Origin: JAWKSY01 sp041402125
Lineage (GTDB): Bacteria; Planctomycetota; GCA-002687715; DRQF01
DNA: 64,000 nucleotides
Assembly (NCBI GenBank): GCA_041402125.1
Contig: JAWKSY010000001.1
Span: 1-64,000, forward strand
Reading direction: 5' to 3'
Position 1 is the stretch's first letter, and each line of letters starts with the position of its first letter. Made by a program: the position numbers and the translations under genes. Shown piece after piece: positions 62,909-64,000 of the stretch. The notes under the pieces are model-generated. The model was given only the letters and a program-made list of their open reading frames with translations, was not told the origin of the DNA and ran no database searches.

Positions 62909-63051
62909 GTCGTCTCCTTTCCCCGATCCCCCGCGACGGCGGAGGTCGGGTGATAAGCTCGCGGGACGGGATGCGGTCGCGGTCGCGCCGCGCGGCCCGA
63001 CGAGCCTACCGGACCGCGGACCCGGCCGTCACATTCGCGCGAGGAGTCCCG

Positions 63052-64000
63052 ATGTTTCGCCCTGCTCTCTGCCTCGCCCTCGTCGCGCTGCTCGCCGGCC
63101 TGCTGCCGGGACAGCGATCCCGCTACGACCTCTCGCTCCGTCTCCACGAGTACGAGACGCGCTGGAGACCGCGTCGCCGGAGGCCCGGCGACGCTCGATC
63201 CCGCGCCTCGAGGAGGCGACGCGGCGCTTCTTCACCTTCCGCCTCTCGAGCGCCGGGCAGGAGCTCGACGAGGCGACGCTCGCGCTGCGGGACGGCGCCG
63301 TTCCCGCGGGCGAGCGGCTCGCCCGGAGCCTGAAGCTCGTTCTCGACCGCCGGCTCGTCGGCGCGGACGTGAAGGACCTCGGCTTCACGATCGAAGCGCT
63401 CTACGCCGTCGAGGAGCCGGACGCCCCGGCCCTCGCCGCGACCTTCCGCGTCGGAAAGCGCGTCCTCGCGCGCACCGCGGTGGGCCCGCGGCCGGTCGCG
63501 GGGCGGCTCGACCTCACCGGACTCGCACCCGGGGATCACGAGCTCGTCCTGGAGTTCCGCCTCGGCGAGGATCCCGAGGGAGCGCCGCTGCTCCGCCGCC
63601 TCTCGCGCTTCTCCATCCTCGCCGATCCCGCGGCGACCCTCGCGCGCCTCGACGCCGCCCTCGCGGCCGAAGGCGTGGATGCGGCGCCGGTCCGGCGCGA
63701 GAGTCTCCGCGAGATCCGGACGACGCTGACCCGCATCGCCGAGGGCGAGCGTCTCGAGACCGACCTCCCGGCCGCCGCGCTCGCGGCCCGGGCCGAGAGC
63801 TGGGCGGCGATGAAGACGCCCCGCGACGAGGACCTCCTTCCCGCGGCGGGCGGGGAGTTCCACCTCGTCCTCCGCGCGGGCGAGACCCGCGTCCCGGTGC
63901 GGGTTCTCGTCCCGGCGCGGAAGGACGGGAAGCCGGCGCCGCTCGTCGTCGCCCTGCACGGGATGGGCGGCTCCGAGAACATGTTCTTCGAGGGCTACGG
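63052..64000 (+). CDS. secreted hydrolase precursor, 5' part; apparent frameshift near 63160; truncated by window end
   Basis: ATG at 63052 with GAGGAG upstream. Signal peptide ALCLALVALLAGLLPGQ. The first frame runs to YETRW (about residue 37), then the sense continues in another frame as ETASPEARRRSIPRLEEATR. One missing base near 63160 explains it. Further on come beta-rich segments (VGKRVLARTAVGPRPV, GEFHLVLRAGETRV), and at the very end of the window LVVALHGMGGSENMFFEG, an alpha/beta-hydrolase oxyanion motif. The catalytic part therefore lies beyond the window. Confidence 0.55.

Overview
The window is a 64-kb, very GC-rich (roughly 70 %) bacterial chromosomal fragment. It looks most like a high-GC Planctomycetota-type bacterium, probably a genome assembled from a metagenome or an uncultured lineage. 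This is an inference from content: hopanoid genes, many secreted proteins with carboxypeptidase-regulatory, RIFT-barrel-like or propeller domains, a four-domain ribosomal protein S1, and no phage or IS genes. No 16S gene or other direct taxonomic marker is present. Coding is dense. Overlapping ATGA/GTGA/TTGA junctions are common and GTG/TTG starts occur.

Layout. 0-9.5 kb holds secreted and envelope proteins: an Ntn-hydrolase (C45-like), an HtrA protease coupled to a degenerate HtrA-like protein, a secretin-N-domain-like protein, a REC-only regulator coupled to a secreted alpha/beta hydrolase, and an SGNH hydrolase. 9.5-15.9 kb is housekeeping: rpsA, clpP, a class-3 asparaginase, a DUF2254-like membrane protein, futalosine hydrolase (frameshifted) and exonuclease III. 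15.9-19.9 kb is hpnO-hpnN. 19.9-25.5 kb has a 26-bp tandem repeat, a truncated DUF4143 gene, a frameshifted secreted protein, a short HPF-like protein and deaD. 25.7-28.9 kb is hpnC-hpnD-hpnE. 29-31.6 kb is a large secreted RIFT-barrel-like protein. 32.1-38.8 kb is a complete-looking trans-4-hydroxy-L-proline catabolic operon with its XRE-cupin regulator. 38.8-43.3 kb is repeat-rich. 43.3-49.0 kb is hpnG-shc, divergent from ispH-dxs. 49-52.6 kb holds a frameshifted DUF2237 gene and a 988-residue repeat protein. 52.7-54.5 kb has tRNA-Leu, trmB and a 600-bp non-coding stretch ending in a clean intrinsic terminator. 54.5-64 kb holds a HEAT-repeat protein, a propeller protein, a sulfatase-like membrane protein, a GT39-like protein and a truncated secreted hydrolase.

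How the genes work together. Three separated blocks give one lipid route. dxs and ispH are the first and last MEP enzymes. hpnC/D/E convert farnesyl diphosphate to squalene, and shc cyclises it to hopene. hpnG and hpnO act on the C35 side chain, and hpnN is the putative hopanoid transporter. The hydroxyproline operon encodes epimerase, D-hydroxyproline oxidase subunits, pyrroline-4-hydroxy-2-carboxylate deaminase and alpha-ketoglutaric semialdehyde dehydrogenase, a route that ends in 2-oxoglutarate.

Two signals are not explained by genes. First, there are two families of palindromic intergenic elements. One has long arms (33-40 bp) around a loop of exactly 33 nt, in four copies. The other is a 31-bp perfect or near-perfect palindrome with a GGGTCTGACCC-type core. 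Most copies sit at gene 3' ends. Second, about seventeen apparent single-base indels break otherwise convincing genes; at least nine fall within 830 bp of one HEAT-repeat gene. This suggests local sequence error, or less likely real decay, and it affects how the broken genes should be read.
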